Assembly: GCF_023195755.1 (NCBI RefSeq)
Contig: NZ_CP096203.1
Coordinates: 1,116,001 to 1,180,000 of the forward strand
Reading direction: 5' to 3'
Origin: Chryseobacterium nepalense
GTDB lineage: Bacteria > Bacteroidota > Bacteroidia > Flavobacteriales > Weeksellaceae
DNA length: 64,000 bases
The position numbers and the translations under genes were made by a program. Below are positions 53,300-62,135 of the stretch, piece after piece. Each line of letters opens with the position of its first letter. The first letter of the stretch is position 1. Below the pieces are notes generated by a model. The model had not been told where the DNA came from, searched no databases, and saw only the letters and a list, made by a program, of their open reading frames with translations.

Positions 53300-53305
53300 A
53301 ATTTT

Positions 53306-53335
53306 AAAGTCAGCTCAAAAAGCTGACTTTTTAGT
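53306..53335 (+). terminator. Intrinsic terminator of the DUF493 gene
   Basis: Perfect 10-bp stem AAAGTCAGCT (53306-53315) with AGCTGACTTT (53321-53330) and a CAAAA loop, followed by TTAGTTATTT. It may also serve the convergent ArsC-like gene. Confidence 0.85.
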
Positions 53336-53685
53336 TATTTGTCTATAAAGTATTTTACATTTTCAACAGGCCTACCCAGCATAGCTACAGAACCTTTAAT
53401 CAAAATAGGTCTCTGAATGAGAGAAGGGTTTTCGGATAAAACCTTTATCCATTCTTCTTCTGAAAGGTTTTTACCAGCATATTTTTCAACATACAGCTTT
53501 TCATTTTTTCTGATGATATGAAAAACATTTTGATTGAGCTTTTTAAGAACGGCTTTAATTTCCTGCACGGTCAACGGTTCCTCAACAATATTAATGATTT
53601 CAAACGGAACCCCATTTTCATCAAGATACTCCAAAACCGCATTGGATTTTGAGCAATTTCCGTTGTGTAAGACTTTCACTAACAT
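53335..53685 (-). CDS. ArsC/Spx-family protein, glutaredoxin-dependent arsenate reductase-like
   Basis: A 116-residue thioredoxin-fold protein. The catalytic Cys11 lies in HNGNCSKSNAVLEYL, the position of Cys12 in E. coli ArsC, and the conserved RPI is found in SLIQRPILIKG. No ars operon genes lie beside it, so real arsenate reduction is uncertain; some members of this family are redox regulators such as Spx, or have unknown roles. The HNPxCSKS motif of the family here reads HNGNCSKS, with Pro changed to Gly. Confidence 0.85.
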   Translation of the reverse strand: MLVKVLHNGNCSKSNAVLEYLDENGVPFEIINIVEEPLTVQEIKAVLKKLNQNVFHIIRKNEKLYVEKYAGKNLSEEEWIKVLSENPSLIQRPILIKGSVAMLGRPVENVKYFIDK

Positions 53686-53766
53686 TTTTAATGATTTTAA
53701 ATATATTCTGATTACAACAAATGTAGCAAGAATACTACCAGAACTATCTTAATTTAATAAATCTTT

Positions 53767-54381
53767 CTAAAACAGACCATAAAGCTCCGCCTCAATTTTT
53801 TCAAGGATAAAACCAAAATCTTCCGGCTTTTCTACGAAATCAAGATCATCTACTTCAATGACAAGCAGTTTTCCTTCCGTATAATTTGAGATCCACTTTT
53901 CGTATTTCTGGTTGAGCTTGGAAAGATATTCTATGCTGATTGATGCTTCATACTCCCTTCCTCTTTTATAAATCTTTTTTACCAGATTAGGCACATCAGA
54001 CTTTAGGTAAATTAAAAGATCGGGCGCAGAAACAAATGATTTCATCAGATTAAATAAAGATGAATAATTATTAAAATCCCTGTCTGAAAGCAAATTCATA
54101 TCGTTCAGGTTTTCTGCAAAAATATGGGCATCTTCATAAATCGTTCGATCCTGAATGATATTTTTTCCGCTTTCCCTTATTTCTTTCACCTGCTGAAAAC
54201 GGCTACCTAAAAAATAGATCTGCAGCGCAAAACTCCACTTGCTCATGTCTGCATAGAAATCTTCAAGGTATGGATTGTGATCTACATCTTCAAATTGGGC
54301 ATCCCATCCGTAATGTTTAGAAAGCATGGTGGTTAAAGTAGTTTTGCCTGCTCCGATGTTTCCTGTAACTGCAATATGCAT
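53767..54381 (-). CDS. Deoxynucleoside kinase
   Basis: A 204-residue cytoplasmic kinase of the dNK/deoxyguanosine-deoxyadenosine kinase family that salvages deoxynucleosides. The P-loop is GNIGAGKTT at 7-15. FYADMSKWSFALQIYFLGSR and the substrate-site DRT block in QDRTIYEDAHIFAENL follow. A LID-like region contains KRGREYEASISIEYL. The length is standard. It is encoded 32 bases downstream of the beta-propeller-like protein gene. The preferred base cannot be told from sequence. Confidence 0.92.
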   Translation of the reverse strand: MHIAVTGNIGAGKTTLTTMLSKHYGWDAQFEDVDHNPYLEDFYADMSKWSFALQIYFLGSRFQQVKEIRESGKNIIQDRTIYEDAHIFAENLNDMNLLSDRDFNNYSSLFNLMKSFVSAPDLLIYLKSDVPNLVKKIYKRGREYEASISIEYLSKLNQKYEKWISNYTEGKLLVIEVDDLDFVEKPEDFGFILEKIEAELYGLF

Positions 54382-54413
54382 ATTTTCTCCTTAATATTTT
54401 TGATTTTTACCGA

Positions 54414-55385
54414 CTAATTGCCGCCTGATTCCAGCGTTGAGATATCCTCTATCAACTTTTGCAAAGAGCTTTCGGAAGGATTTTTATCTTCAATTTCCTG
54501 AGTCTTTTTCTCCAGCTTTTCTTCCGGGCTTCCGGATTCTGCCGGCTTCTCTTCAGGCTGCTTCACCTCCTGCTCCGGTTCTCTCTGCTTCTCTTCCGGT
54601 TCCTGCTGCGGCTGAACCTCTTTTTCGAGGCTGTAAAGATAAAGTTTGTTGGTCTTGATTTCAAAATAAGAAAGGGTATTTTTATCCACAATCCGCGCTT
54701 CGGGATCCTGAAAAATTTTAACAATTTCTTTTTCCTGAATGTATTTTAAAATAGCATTATTGGTAATCACTAAAATATTTTCATTTTCCCTTCTGAAACG
54801 TTTCCCATTTTCTACCGGTGCTTCAAAGATTTTTTCAAACTTAAAAGTATATACCCGAAAAGCCTGTTTTGTTAATATGTAAATCTTATTCTCATACACC
54901 AGAAGATCCATAAGATCATCGAAACTCGCATCAAAAGGATAAGAATTAATAATGGTTTCGTTTCTGAAATTGTACTGGATGAGCCTTTTGGTACTTTCAT
55001 CCAACAGCCAGAGCTGCTGAAGGTCTTCCGCATAGGCCATTTTTATAAACCCGAATTTTTGTTTAAAATCCACGCGCTGGATCTCATTCATATTCTGGTC
55101 AACAAATTTAAGTTCCTGCGCATTTTCCGAGAAAAGCGGCACACTCAGCGGATTCTGTACGCTCTGAACTTTGAAGGGCACCGTAAGCATCATCTGCCCT
55201 ATCTGTTTTCCCAGCGAATCATATTTGGTGAGACTGAAATCTTTGTTTTTGTAGATATAGAGGTTTCCGTAATCATCAGCAAGCATATCTTTAGCTTCCT
55301 TCAGTTTCAGGGTATCCAAAGGAAGAGATTTCTGCGCTGAAAGAGAGCAGAAAACAAACACCAATATCAAATATAATATTCTCAA
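54414..55385 (-). CDS. Secreted beta-propeller-like protein with low-complexity Pro/Glu/Gln tail
   Basis: A 323-residue precursor with a signal peptide to SLSA/QKSL. Residues about 25-255 have repeated beta-strand patterns with YGNLYIYKNKDFSL, LWLLDESTKRLIQYNF and KIYILTKQAFRVYTF, resembling an NHL-type propeller. The C-terminal 65 residues, rich in E, P, Q and K (EEKQREPEQEVKQPEEKPAE), look disordered and end with LEDISTLESGGN-like LIEDISTLESGGN. No known domain is certain. It lies upstream of the deoxynucleoside kinase gene with 32 bases between, so both may be transcribed together. Confidence 0.8.
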   Translation of the reverse strand: MRILYLILVFVFCSLSAQKSLPLDTLKLKEAKDMLADDYGNLYIYKNKDFSLTKYDSLGKQIGQMMLTVPFKVQSVQNPLSVPLFSENAQELKFVDQNMNEIQRVDFKQKFGFIKMAYAEDLQQLWLLDESTKRLIQYNFRNETIINSYPFDASFDDLMDLLVYENKIYILTKQAFRVYTFKFEKIFEAPVENGKRFRRENENILVITNNAILKYIQEKEIVKIFQDPEARIVDKNTLSYFEIKTNKLYLYSLEKEVQPQQEPEEKQREPEQEVKQPEEKPAESGSPEEKLEKKTQEIEDKNPSESSLQKLIEDISTLESGGN

Positions 55386-55399
55386 ATTATTTTACTGAA

Positions 55400-55422
55400 G
55401 TAGCGCTCCAAAGGAACGCTAC
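55400..55422. repeat. Imperfect palindrome GTAGCG-AAA-CGCTAC
   Basis: GTAGCGCTCC and GGAACGCTAC pair around AAA with one mismatch. It lies between the cyclase gene and the propeller-like gene. No good T run follows on the minus strand, so it is more likely a dispersed palindromic unit than a terminator. Confidence 0.5.
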
Positions 55423-55485
55423 CAATTTACTATTTATTTTATTTAAAATTTAAAGCTTAATCAGAATTTTAAATATAATCATTAC

Positions 55486-56508
55486 CTATTTAACAGCAAC
55501 TTCATAAATTTTCGGCCAGTTTTTCCCTGTTACGAGCATATTTTCTCCTTTAAAAGCGATACCATTGAGTACATCATCACTTCCTTTGGTATTTTGTTTT
55601 GCAATATCCGTAAAATCAAATGTTCCTACAACTTCTCCATTCTGAGGATTAATTTTTAAAACAATAGGTTTCTGCCAGACATTAGCGTAAATAAATCCGT
55701 TGTGAAATTCCAGTTCGTTCAGCTGATCGTATGCTTGTGCGCTTCCTGCTACTGCGATATACTTTACCAGTTTTGAAGGATTGGCAGGATCAAGAAAGTA
55801 AAGAAGTTTGCTTCCGTCTGATGCAATAAGATTTTTTCCATCGTAAGTAAGTCCCCAACCTTCACCCAGCACATTAGGATAGGCGAATTCTGATAATAAC
55901 TTCAGGGAGCTTTTATCGTAAATATATCCTTTCTTACTCTGCCATGTAAGCTGATAGACCTTATCTCCTACAATAGTACTTCCTTCAGAAAAATCTTCCT
56001 GCGGCTGTTTTGTTGAAGCAAGTGGTGTTGTGGTTCCCAATGTGTATTTTAATATCTGGGAAGAGCCGTTTTGTCCGTCACTTTCATAGACAGTGTTTCC
56101 CTCAACCTGGAAGCCTTGAACAAAATTCTTTGGATCATGAGGATATTCTGCTACGATTTCATAAGACATTTTTTCCTCCGGATTTTTAGCAAAAACATTT
56201 ATGGTTGCATCCTGGGTAAGCGTTTCACCGCTTTTGGTTTTGATATTAAAGGTAACCGGATTATCGCCTAGTGTAAAAAATTTCGGATCAATTGTCAAAC
56301 TGGAAGTTTCTTTATCCCCGAAACTAATGGATATACTTTCCGCTTCATCGGTAACTTCATTCGGCAGGATAAGTTTTTCCCCGAAGTGGTATCCTTTCTG
56401 CTCCATAGAGTTGTTGTAATCTGCCAATGCATCCAGAACTTTTCGATCATCCTTGCAGGCTGACAACAATAAGATTGCCGCAAGACCGGCTATAATATTT
56501 TTCTTCAT
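55486..56508 (-). CDS. Glutaminyl-peptide cyclotransferase (plant-type), surface lipoprotein
   Basis: A 340-residue lipoprotein enzyme that converts N-terminal Gln to pyroglutamate. The lipobox LLLSAC is followed by KDDRKV, with the acidic pair typical of outer-leaflet export. An Ig-like stretch at about 40-125 precedes the five-bladed propeller (about 130-340) of the plant/bacterial QC family: YPHDPKNFVQGFQVEGNTVY, EGWGLTYDGKNLIASDGSK, LNELEFHNGFIYANVWQ and DDVLNGIAFKGENMLVTGK. It may process the many exported proteins whose signal peptides leave Gln at +1. If it were facing the periplasm instead, the same role would hold. Confidence 0.93.
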   Translation of the reverse strand: MKKNIIAGLAAILLLSACKDDRKVLDALADYNNSMEQKGYHFGEKLILPNEVTDEAESISISFGDKETSSLTIDPKFFTLGDNPVTFNIKTKSGETLTQDATINVFAKNPEEKMSYEIVAEYPHDPKNFVQGFQVEGNTVYESDGQNGSSQILKYTLGTTTPLASTKQPQEDFSEGSTIVGDKVYQLTWQSKKGYIYDKSSLKLLSEFAYPNVLGEGWGLTYDGKNLIASDGSKLLYFLDPANPSKLVKYIAVAGSAQAYDQLNELEFHNGFIYANVWQKPIVLKINPQNGEVVGTFDFTDIAKQNTKGSDDVLNGIAFKGENMLVTGKNWPKIYEVAVK

Positions 56509-56604
56509 TGATTTCTAAAAATTTTTTCAAAATTAGCAAAATTTATGGCACCCTGCTAATTTACTTATCAGGTTCACCAAATTGTAATATAATAAGTATG
56601 AAGA

Positions 56605-57030
56605 TTAACTTTCAAGATACCGTTTCAGGCTTTGTTCTGTGATTTGTGTCCAGCCTTCCGTGAAAGCTTTTTCGGAAAAATTTTCACCGAGATTATGAAA
56701 AGCATTAATATTTTCATGAATCAGTCTGATGACAGTCTGCAGCCCCTCTGGATAAAGCTCCCAGGTTACCGTGGTTTTCTGGTCTGAAAATTCGGGATAA
56801 AACCAGGTGTGTTTCAGTTTTTTTTCCGGGATAACTTCCAGAATTTCTGCCTGATGATGATATTTTCTTTCGTCTCCCGGTTCATAAAAATTAAAAACGG
56901 TTCCTGGTTCAGGGATAAAATCAGGGATATCAAAATACCATATTTTCATTTCATCTATGTCCGTTAATGCTTTCCAAACCTTTTCTGCAGGCGCATTCAC
57001 TTTCTGTTCTACAATGATCGGATGGCTCAT
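56605..57030 (-). CDS. SRPBCC family protein (AHSA1-like)
   Basis: A 141-residue cytoplasmic protein with the START/Bet v1-like helix-grip fold: VEQKVNAPAEKVWKALTDIDEMKIWYFDIP near the start (quoted in part: NAPAEKVWKALTDIDEM), then TWFYPEFSDQKTTVTWELYP and a C-terminal helix FTEGWTQITEQSLKRYLES. Such AHSA1-type proteins bind hydrophobic ligands or assist Hsp90; the ligand here is unknown. It heads no clear operon. Confidence 0.88.
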   Translation of the reverse strand: MSHPIIVEQKVNAPAEKVWKALTDIDEMKIWYFDIPDFIPEPGTVFNFYEPGDERKYHHQAEILEVIPEKKLKHTWFYPEFSDQKTTVTWELYPEGLQTVIRLIHENINAFHNLGENFSEKAFTEGWTQITEQSLKRYLES

Positions 57031-57196
57031 ATATTTGTTTATTGATTTTTAATGCAACTTTTCTGACATTGTCATCTTTTCTTCATTCTATTCATTATTA
57101 AATGTAATGTTTTTTTCAAAAAGAATGCTAAAAGAATTTCATTAGCCGTAAACAGACAGATGAAGGTTGGTAAAAATTAATTATAAAAATTCCCTG

Positions 57197-57871
57197 TTAA
57201 TTCTTTGTGAAAGGAATATTGTTATAAAACCCGATCTGAATTTGCCCGCGATTCCTGTTCTCCTGAATCTGATTCATATATCCCGCTTCAATTCTCATAT
57301 TTTTATTAATAACATATCCTAATGCTCCGTAAACCCTGTTCCTGTCGAAAACCGGACTGTTGAAATGCAGAAATATTTCGTTGTATGCAGATGCATAAAA
57401 AGTTTTCGGGACAAGCTCTTTGTTGTTGATGGGAATATTAAATCCTAAAAAATACCGGAACCTCATCCTGAAATCATCTTCAAGAAACCGTTCTTCCAGA
57501 CGATAACGGTGCTGAAGGTAAAATCTTCCGAATTTTTGCTTCGTGATATACTGCTGGAAGATGCGGTGCTCAATATTTTCAGTTTTTTCACCGTTCGTAT
57601 AAGGCTGACTTAGAATAAATCCGTACCCTAATAAAATATTGTTGTTGTTTTCAGTAAGGTCATATCCGATTCCCGTACGGATCAGAAGCTGCTCGAGATC
57701 TCCGCCTGCATCGAAATTCCTGTACTGAATTTCATTATGCCAGTTTAATTTTTTGCTGATTTTATTATTTCCAAAATACATATACCATGCGCCGAGATCG
57801 CTTTTTTGTGCATGAATTGAAGAAATACCAAACATAAGGAGTCCTGCCGCAAATAATCTTAAAATTTTCAT
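57197..57871 (-). CDS. DUF2490 outer-membrane beta-barrel-like protein
   Basis: A 224-residue exported protein with a signal peptide to SIHA/QKSD. The mature sequence is built of amphipathic strands ending in aromatic residues, for example IQYRNFDAGGDLEQLLIRT, GRFYLQHRYRLEERFLEDD and MRIEAGYMNQIQENRNRG. This is the DUF2490 pattern, which is thought to form a small outer-membrane barrel. Function is unknown, and no transport partner is adjacent. Confidence 0.85.
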   Translation of the reverse strand: MKILRLFAAGLLMFGISSIHAQKSDLGAWYMYFGNNKISKKLNWHNEIQYRNFDAGGDLEQLLIRTGIGYDLTENNNNILLGYGFILSQPYTNGEKTENIEHRIFQQYITKQKFGRFYLQHRYRLEERFLEDDFRMRFRYFLGFNIPINNKELVPKTFYASAYNEIFLHFNSPVFDRNRVYGALGYVINKNMRIEAGYMNQIQENRNRGQIQIGFYNNIPFTKN

Positions 57872-57984
57872 TCTTTATTGTTTATTACTAAAATCTATTA
57901 AAATTTGAAGTTTAATATCATTTATCAATAATAAGCAAAATAATCAGTTTATAAAAATGATTTATGTCTGGTTTTAATTTAAAA

Positions 57985-58009
57985 TAAAAAAACCGGCACT
58001 AATGCCGGT
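57985..58009 (-). terminator. Intrinsic terminator of the VOC gene pair
   Basis: Stem ACCGGCA (57992-57998) with TGCCGGT (58003-58009) and loop CTAA. On the minus strand TTTTTTTATTTT follows, shortly after the stop at 58022. Confidence 0.85.
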
Positions 58010-58021
58010 CTTCTTTACTCT

Positions 58022-58471
58022 TTACGGATGCTGCTGTGTTTTGGCAGGATCGTCATAATTTACCATCCAGTTGATTCCGAATTTATCGGTAAACATTCCG
58101 AAATACGCCCCCCAGAAAGTATCAGACATCGGCATGGTCACTTTTCCGTCTTCAGAAAGTCCGTTGAACAGTTTATCTGCTTCTTCCCTGGATTCTGCAT
58201 TGATGGAAATCGAAAAATTGTTTCCTTCCTTATGATTTGAAGCCCATTCTCCGGCCGTATCGCTTCCCATAAGTATCGTCTCCTTGGAAATCGGAAGGCT
58301 GATATGCATAATTTTATTTTTATCTTCTTCAGGAGTTTCCTTACCTTCCATTGGAGGCATCTCGCCAAAAGTTCCTACGTAGGGAAACTCTCCCCCGAAA
58401 ACAGATTTATAAAAGTCGAAAGCCTGCATGCAGTTTCCGTTGAATGTTAAATAAACATTTACTGTAGCCAT
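58022..58471 (-). CDS. VOC family protein, PhnB-like
   Basis: A 149-residue protein of the vicinal-oxygen-chelate superfamily of the PhnB/DUF1428-like kind, with paired beta-alpha-beta-beta-beta modules. Typical words are VYLTFNGNCMQAFDFYKSVF at the start, GSDTAGEWASN in the middle, and the C-terminal DTFWGAYFGMFTDKFGINWM. The role is unknown; relatives are annotated as glyoxalase-like or methyltransferase-like without proof. It lies 18 bases after the second VOC gene, so the two are cotranscribed. Confidence 0.9.
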   Translation of the reverse strand: MATVNVYLTFNGNCMQAFDFYKSVFGGEFPYVGTFGEMPPMEGKETPEEDKNKIMHISLPISKETILMGSDTAGEWASNHKEGNNFSISINAESREEADKLFNGLSEDGKVTMPMSDTFWGAYFGMFTDKFGINWMVNYDDPAKTQQHP

Positions 58472-58489
58472 AATAATATATTTTTTAGT

Positions 58490-58861
58490 TTATCTGTGCT
58501 GATCGATGAGGATCATGTTTCCGTCGGGATCTTTCAGGTAAATATGTTCCGGTCCGGAGGTATTTTCATCGGCCTCTTTTTCCAGCACCACACCTTTTTC
58601 CTTTAGTTGTTTCTGAATATCGCGGACATCATCAAAACGATCAATATTTTGGGCATTCTGGTCCCATCCCGGATTAAACGTAAGCATGTTACCATCAAAC
58701 ATCGCCTGAAAAAGACCGATGATGTGGTCTCCGTTTTTCATAATAAGATAATTATGATCCATATTTCCGCCCATCTGGCTGAATCCTAACTTTTCGTAAA
58801 AATCTTTAGACTTCTGAAGATCTTTTACACTTAAACTGATTGAAAAAGCTCCTAATTTCAT
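58490..58861 (-). CDS. VOC family protein, glyoxalase/bleomycin-resistance-like
   Basis: A 123-residue glyoxalase-fold protein with the pattern SISLSVKDLQKSKDFYEKLG and the closing GPEHIYLKDPDGNMILIDQH, where the Glu/His metal-site positions are partly kept (PEHIYLKDPDGN). It may bind a metal and an aldehyde or drug ligand. Sequence cannot separate glyoxalase, dioxygenase and resistance-binding roles. It precedes the PhnB-like gene in the same operon. Confidence 0.9.
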   Translation of the reverse strand: MKLGAFSISLSVKDLQKSKDFYEKLGFSQMGGNMDHNYLIMKNGDHIIGLFQAMFDGNMLTFNPGWDQNAQNIDRFDDVRDIQKQLKEKGVVLEKEADENTSGPEHIYLKDPDGNMILIDQHR

Positions 58862-58896
58862 ATTTTGTTTTTAAGAATTATCTTTTTTAAGTTAAA

Positions 58897-59370
58897 TTAC
58901 TGACTGTTCTGTATGCGGGTTTTAAAATCCAGAGTCCCGTCATAGCTTTTCCAGTCACCGGTAAGCTCTATATATTGTTGTTCAACTTTTTCGCTGTTTT
59001 TATTCCACCGAAACGTGTATACAAATTTTCCTCTGAACATCCCGGAATGCTTTCCTTTGTATTCTTCGGCAAGTTCATATTCGCCATATACAGTTCCTTT
59101 TTTACCGGAGTCTCTGTATTTTTTGATTTTAAATTTACCTTCAAATTTGGTATAATTCTTATCCACCATCGTATAACCCGAAACAAAATATTCCTGATCA
59201 TTTTTCCGGTCCTGTTCGGAGATATCAATTTTAAGTTTGATCTGCTGATCTTTGCTGCCGATTGTTCCTGTGTAAGTTTTACCATTATTTAACCAGACAT
59301 TGGAGATATCAGGCATTTGTGAGAACAGAACATTTGAAATGAGAACGAGAAATAGTAATATTTTTTTCAT
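58897..59370 (-). CDS. Secreted protein of unknown function
   Basis: A 157-residue precursor with a signal peptide to VLFS/QMPD. The mature chain is strand-rich, with NVWLNNGKTYTGTIGSKDQQ, VSGYTMVDKNYTKFEGKF and a long basic central part KIKKYRDSGKKGTVYGEYEL. The C-terminal part has KHSGMFRGKFVYTFRWNKN. No family is recognised by eye. The layout suggests a small barrel- or lipocalin-like protein in the periplasm. Neighbours are VOC and DUF1569 genes on the same strand. Confidence 0.75.
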   Translation of the reverse strand: MKKILLFLVLISNVLFSQMPDISNVWLNNGKTYTGTIGSKDQQIKLKIDISEQDRKNDQEYFVSGYTMVDKNYTKFEGKFKIKKYRDSGKKGTVYGEYELAEEYKGKHSGMFRGKFVYTFRWNKNSEKVEQQYIELTGDWKSYDGTLDFKTRIQNSQ

Positions 59371-59390
59371 GTGTTTTAGTTTAATTTAAA

Positions 59391-59846
59391 TTATACTCCG
59401 AATTGCGCCAGGTGATGATTCAGATGTTTGGCAAACATATTATTCCATTCCCGGGCCTTCAGTTTACCGAATGAGAAGGATTCTTTACCGTCGAAAGCTG
59501 TTTCTCCCAGCTGCTGTGTTTTCTGGATAAAACCGATCAGTCTTTTCTTTTCCTCTTCGAAATTTTTCCTGTCGGCAATGATAAACTGAGGAGCTGTAGG
59601 GCTGTTTTTGGGATATCCTTTTTCACCTACAACTTTGGATTTCACGAATGTTTTTAAAATAAATTTCGCAATAGATCCCGGCTTTCTGTGTTTTTCCGGT
59701 TCGTACACCATTTCATAAGAAACATTACAATGAGCAAGCATCTGGTCTACCGACATTTTACCCCATAACGGCTGTGTTTCAGGAGTAAGCGTGTTGATCC
59801 TGTCAATGTAATTCTGAACAACTTTTACATCAAAAATGTTTTCCAT
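59391..59846 (-). CDS. DUF1569 (DinB-like) protein
   Basis: A cytoplasmic protein of 151 residues. The DUF1569 core has INTLTPETQPLWGKMSVDQM and the conserved His in LAHCNVSYEMV, with a second His near the end in KHLNHHLAQFG. The fold resembles DinB four-helix bundles that bind a metal through three histidines. The physiological role is unknown. It is encoded 20 bases upstream of the secreted protein gene at 58897-59370. Confidence 0.85.
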   Translation of the reverse strand: MENIFDVKVVQNYIDRINTLTPETQPLWGKMSVDQMLAHCNVSYEMVYEPEKHRKPGSIAKFILKTFVKSKVVGEKGYPKNSPTAPQFIIADRKNFEEEKKRLIGFIQKTQQLGETAFDGKESFSFGKLKAREWNNMFAKHLNHHLAQFGV

Positions 59847-60257
59847 AGTTTAGTAATGTTAAAAAACAAATATATCAGTTTTTTTCTGATCAGTTTTCAT
59901 GAAATATTAAAAAGAATGCAACAAATTACTTATCCAAAATAAAACTATAACATGTTTTAAAAGATTGATTTTTTCATTTCATCATAAATATTAGAAAAAA
60001 TTTAATTTAAATTAAATTTTACATCAATAAAACCCTAATAATATTATTTTGTCACAAAATGTTGAATAAAATATCAATTAATTTTCATATTTTCATCCAC
60101 AATTAATATCAATATATTATTCAATCATTGTGTTTTGATTATTATTATTCAGCCTTTCCATTGACTCTACTGTAATTTCATGGTAAAATTATAATGAATC
60201 AGACCGAAGGATAATCCCTTTTTAAATGTAAACGCCATATAGGCTAATAACTATGAT
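59847..60257. other. AT-rich intergenic region
   Basis: This divergent 411-base gap is very AT-rich and contains no credible frame. It must hold the promoters of the DUF1569 gene and of the T9SS protein gene. I see no repeat or operator that stands out. Confidence 0.4.
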
Positions 60258-62054
60258 ATGAAAATTTATACATTCTTACTTTTTACGCTGTTTTCCAGTC
60301 AGTTTTTTTCTCAAAATAATTTTGAATATGCAAGAACCTGGGGGACCTATTTTGGAGCAACCGGCGGTCAGATCGCAGGGGTATATATTAACAAAGGAAT
60401 TCTGTTCGATTCTCAAAGGAATATGCATTTAAGAGGCAATATATGGAATTCTTCCAATTACGGACCTGCATATTTCAATCAGTTTTTAGTAGGCAGTGGA
60501 AATTCATATATCACTCAGCCGGGCATACATCTTTTTGAAACCCAAATTACACCTTCGGGAATGCTCTCGTATTATGGATATCCCAATAATCAGTTTTCAA
60601 CACTTTTAGAAAAAATCGATCACCAGGACAACCGATATTATATTTCATACGCTGTTTCTCCGACCATTCAGCCAACAGCAGGAGTATATTTAAGTACCGA
60701 TCCGCAACCTTCTTCACCTGCCAAAATTATCCTGGCAAAATATTCCCCTTCCGGAACACTTCTCTGGGCGAGCTATCTGCCTTCAACTCAAATGAATATT
60801 AATATTGAAATTGACGAGGCGGATAATCTGTATATTTACAGTACAACCACCTTAAGCACCAACTTATCTACACCGGGTGTATTGCAGGAAGACTATGATT
60901 TTATACCTACTCCCAACGGACAATTTGCTGCAAATGGTTATTTGCTGAAACTCTCTCCCACCGGACAAAGAATATGGGGAACCTACATGCCTTCCGGCAT
61001 GGCACCGGCTATGAAGTATTACAATGGTTCTCTCTATATGATTTCCGGATCAAACACCAATCCTGCACTGAATACAATGGCTACTGCGGGAGCATTTCAG
61101 ACCTCTCCTGCATCAAGCTCTATTACAAAAATGAATGCGATAAACGGAACAAGGCAATGGGGAACATATTACGGACCTGCCCCATCTACAGGTTTGGGCA
61201 TTCTTGTAGATCTGGATGTCAATGAAACAGGAGTTTATATTGCCGGGACAGATTATAATTATGACGGCACAAGCTTCTTTGGAACCCCATCAAGCTACAA
61301 GCAGTATGTGACCGGAGGCTCGGATATCTTTCTCTCCAAATTTTCTTTGTCCGGAGATCGGGAATGGAGTACTTATTTTGGATCTTCAGCGGAAGATATG
61401 AATGAATTCGATAAGGTGATTGCGGTAAACGGAAATGACATCTATATTACTGGAAATACATATGGCATAGGGAATAATATTGCAACGCCGGGAGCTTACC
61501 AGGAAACACCCGAAATAAATGCCGCTAATTACTATAACTTTTATTTTGCAAAATTCAATTCTTCAGGAAATCTGGTATGGAGCTCTTATTATGGAGGGTC
61601 TACCATTCTTGCACAAATGATTGTACCTATTAATGTAGCTTTTAATAATAATACCCTCTATCTGTACGGAAGCACAAATTCGAACAATGGTTACAGCATG
61701 GAAGGCTCATGGATGCAGCTGCCTAATCCGGCCAACACCAATGATCTTACCTGCTTTATTGCAAGATTCGACAACAAAAATCTGTCAACATCTGAAAATG
61801 AAGTTTCATCAGATCTCGTTTTATTCAACAATCCTAATAATGGTAATTTCACACTCCGCGGAAAAGTTCTTGCAAAAACAGATTGCATCATGAAAATTTA
61901 TGATATGTCCGGAAGAATGATCATCTCAAAAAAATTGAACAATGAAAATTCTCAATATTTTGAAATGCAAAACTTACTTAAAAAAGGAAATTATATTATT
62001 GAAATTTCTGCTCATCAAAAATTATTAAAAACATTTAAGATGACTGTCAGCTAA
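60258..62054 (+). CDS. T9SS-secreted protein with SBBP-like beta-propeller repeats
   Basis: A 598-residue secreted protein with a signal peptide to QFFS/QNNF. Five to six blades of the SBBP type follow between about 25 and 500, with words such as YARTWGTYFGATGGQ, LLWASYLPST, ISKMNAINGTRQWGTYYG-like SITKMNAINGTRQWGTYYG and FLSKFSLSGDREWSTYFGSS. The C-terminal 80 residues are a type A T9SS sorting domain (LFNNPNNGNFTLRG, MKIYDMSGRMIISKK, KGNYIIEIS). It is thus exported by T9SS. A role in adhesion or binding is possible but unproven. Confidence 0.9.
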   Translation: MKIYTFLLFTLFSSQFFSQNNFEYARTWGTYFGATGGQIAGVYINKGILFDSQRNMHLRGNIWNSSNYGPAYFNQFLVGSGNSYITQPGIHLFETQITPSGMLSYYGYPNNQFSTLLEKIDHQDNRYYISYAVSPTIQPTAGVYLSTDPQPSSPAKIILAKYSPSGTLLWASYLPSTQMNINIEIDEADNLYIYSTTTLSTNLSTPGVLQEDYDFIPTPNGQFAANGYLLKLSPTGQRIWGTYMPSGMAPAMKYYNGSLYMISGSNTNPALNTMATAGAFQTSPASSSITKMNAINGTRQWGTYYGPAPSTGLGILVDLDVNETGVYIAGTDYNYDGTSFFGTPSSYKQYVTGGSDIFLSKFSLSGDREWSTYFGSSAEDMNEFDKVIAVNGNDIYITGNTYGIGNNIATPGAYQETPEINAANYYNFYFAKFNSSGNLVWSSYYGGSTILAQMIVPINVAFNNNTLYLYGSTNSNNGYSMEGSWMQLPNPANTNDLTCFIARFDNKNLSTSENEVSSDLVLFNNPNNGNFTLRGKVLAKTDCIMKIYDMSGRMIISKKLNNENSQYFEMQNLLKKGNYIIEISAHQKLLKTFKMTVS

Positions 62055-62079
62055 CTTTTGAATAGACTTAAAAATAATA

Positions 62080-62115
62080 AAACTCCGCATATCTGTTGAT
62101 TTGCGGAGTTTTTAT
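62080..62115. terminator. Intrinsic terminator between convergent genes
   Basis: Perfect 10-bp stem AAACTCCGCA (62080-62089) with TGCGGAGTTT (62102-62111), T-rich on the plus strand and AT-rich on the minus side. It serves the T9SS gene and the alpha-2-macroglobulin-like gene. Confidence 0.85.
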
Positions 62116-62135
62116 GTTAAGATTAAAAGATGAAT

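Noticed and set aside
54437..54749. Plus-strand frames opposite the low-complexity tail
   Set aside because: They are the antisense of the Pro/Glu-rich segment and consist of Leu/Phe/Ser runs.
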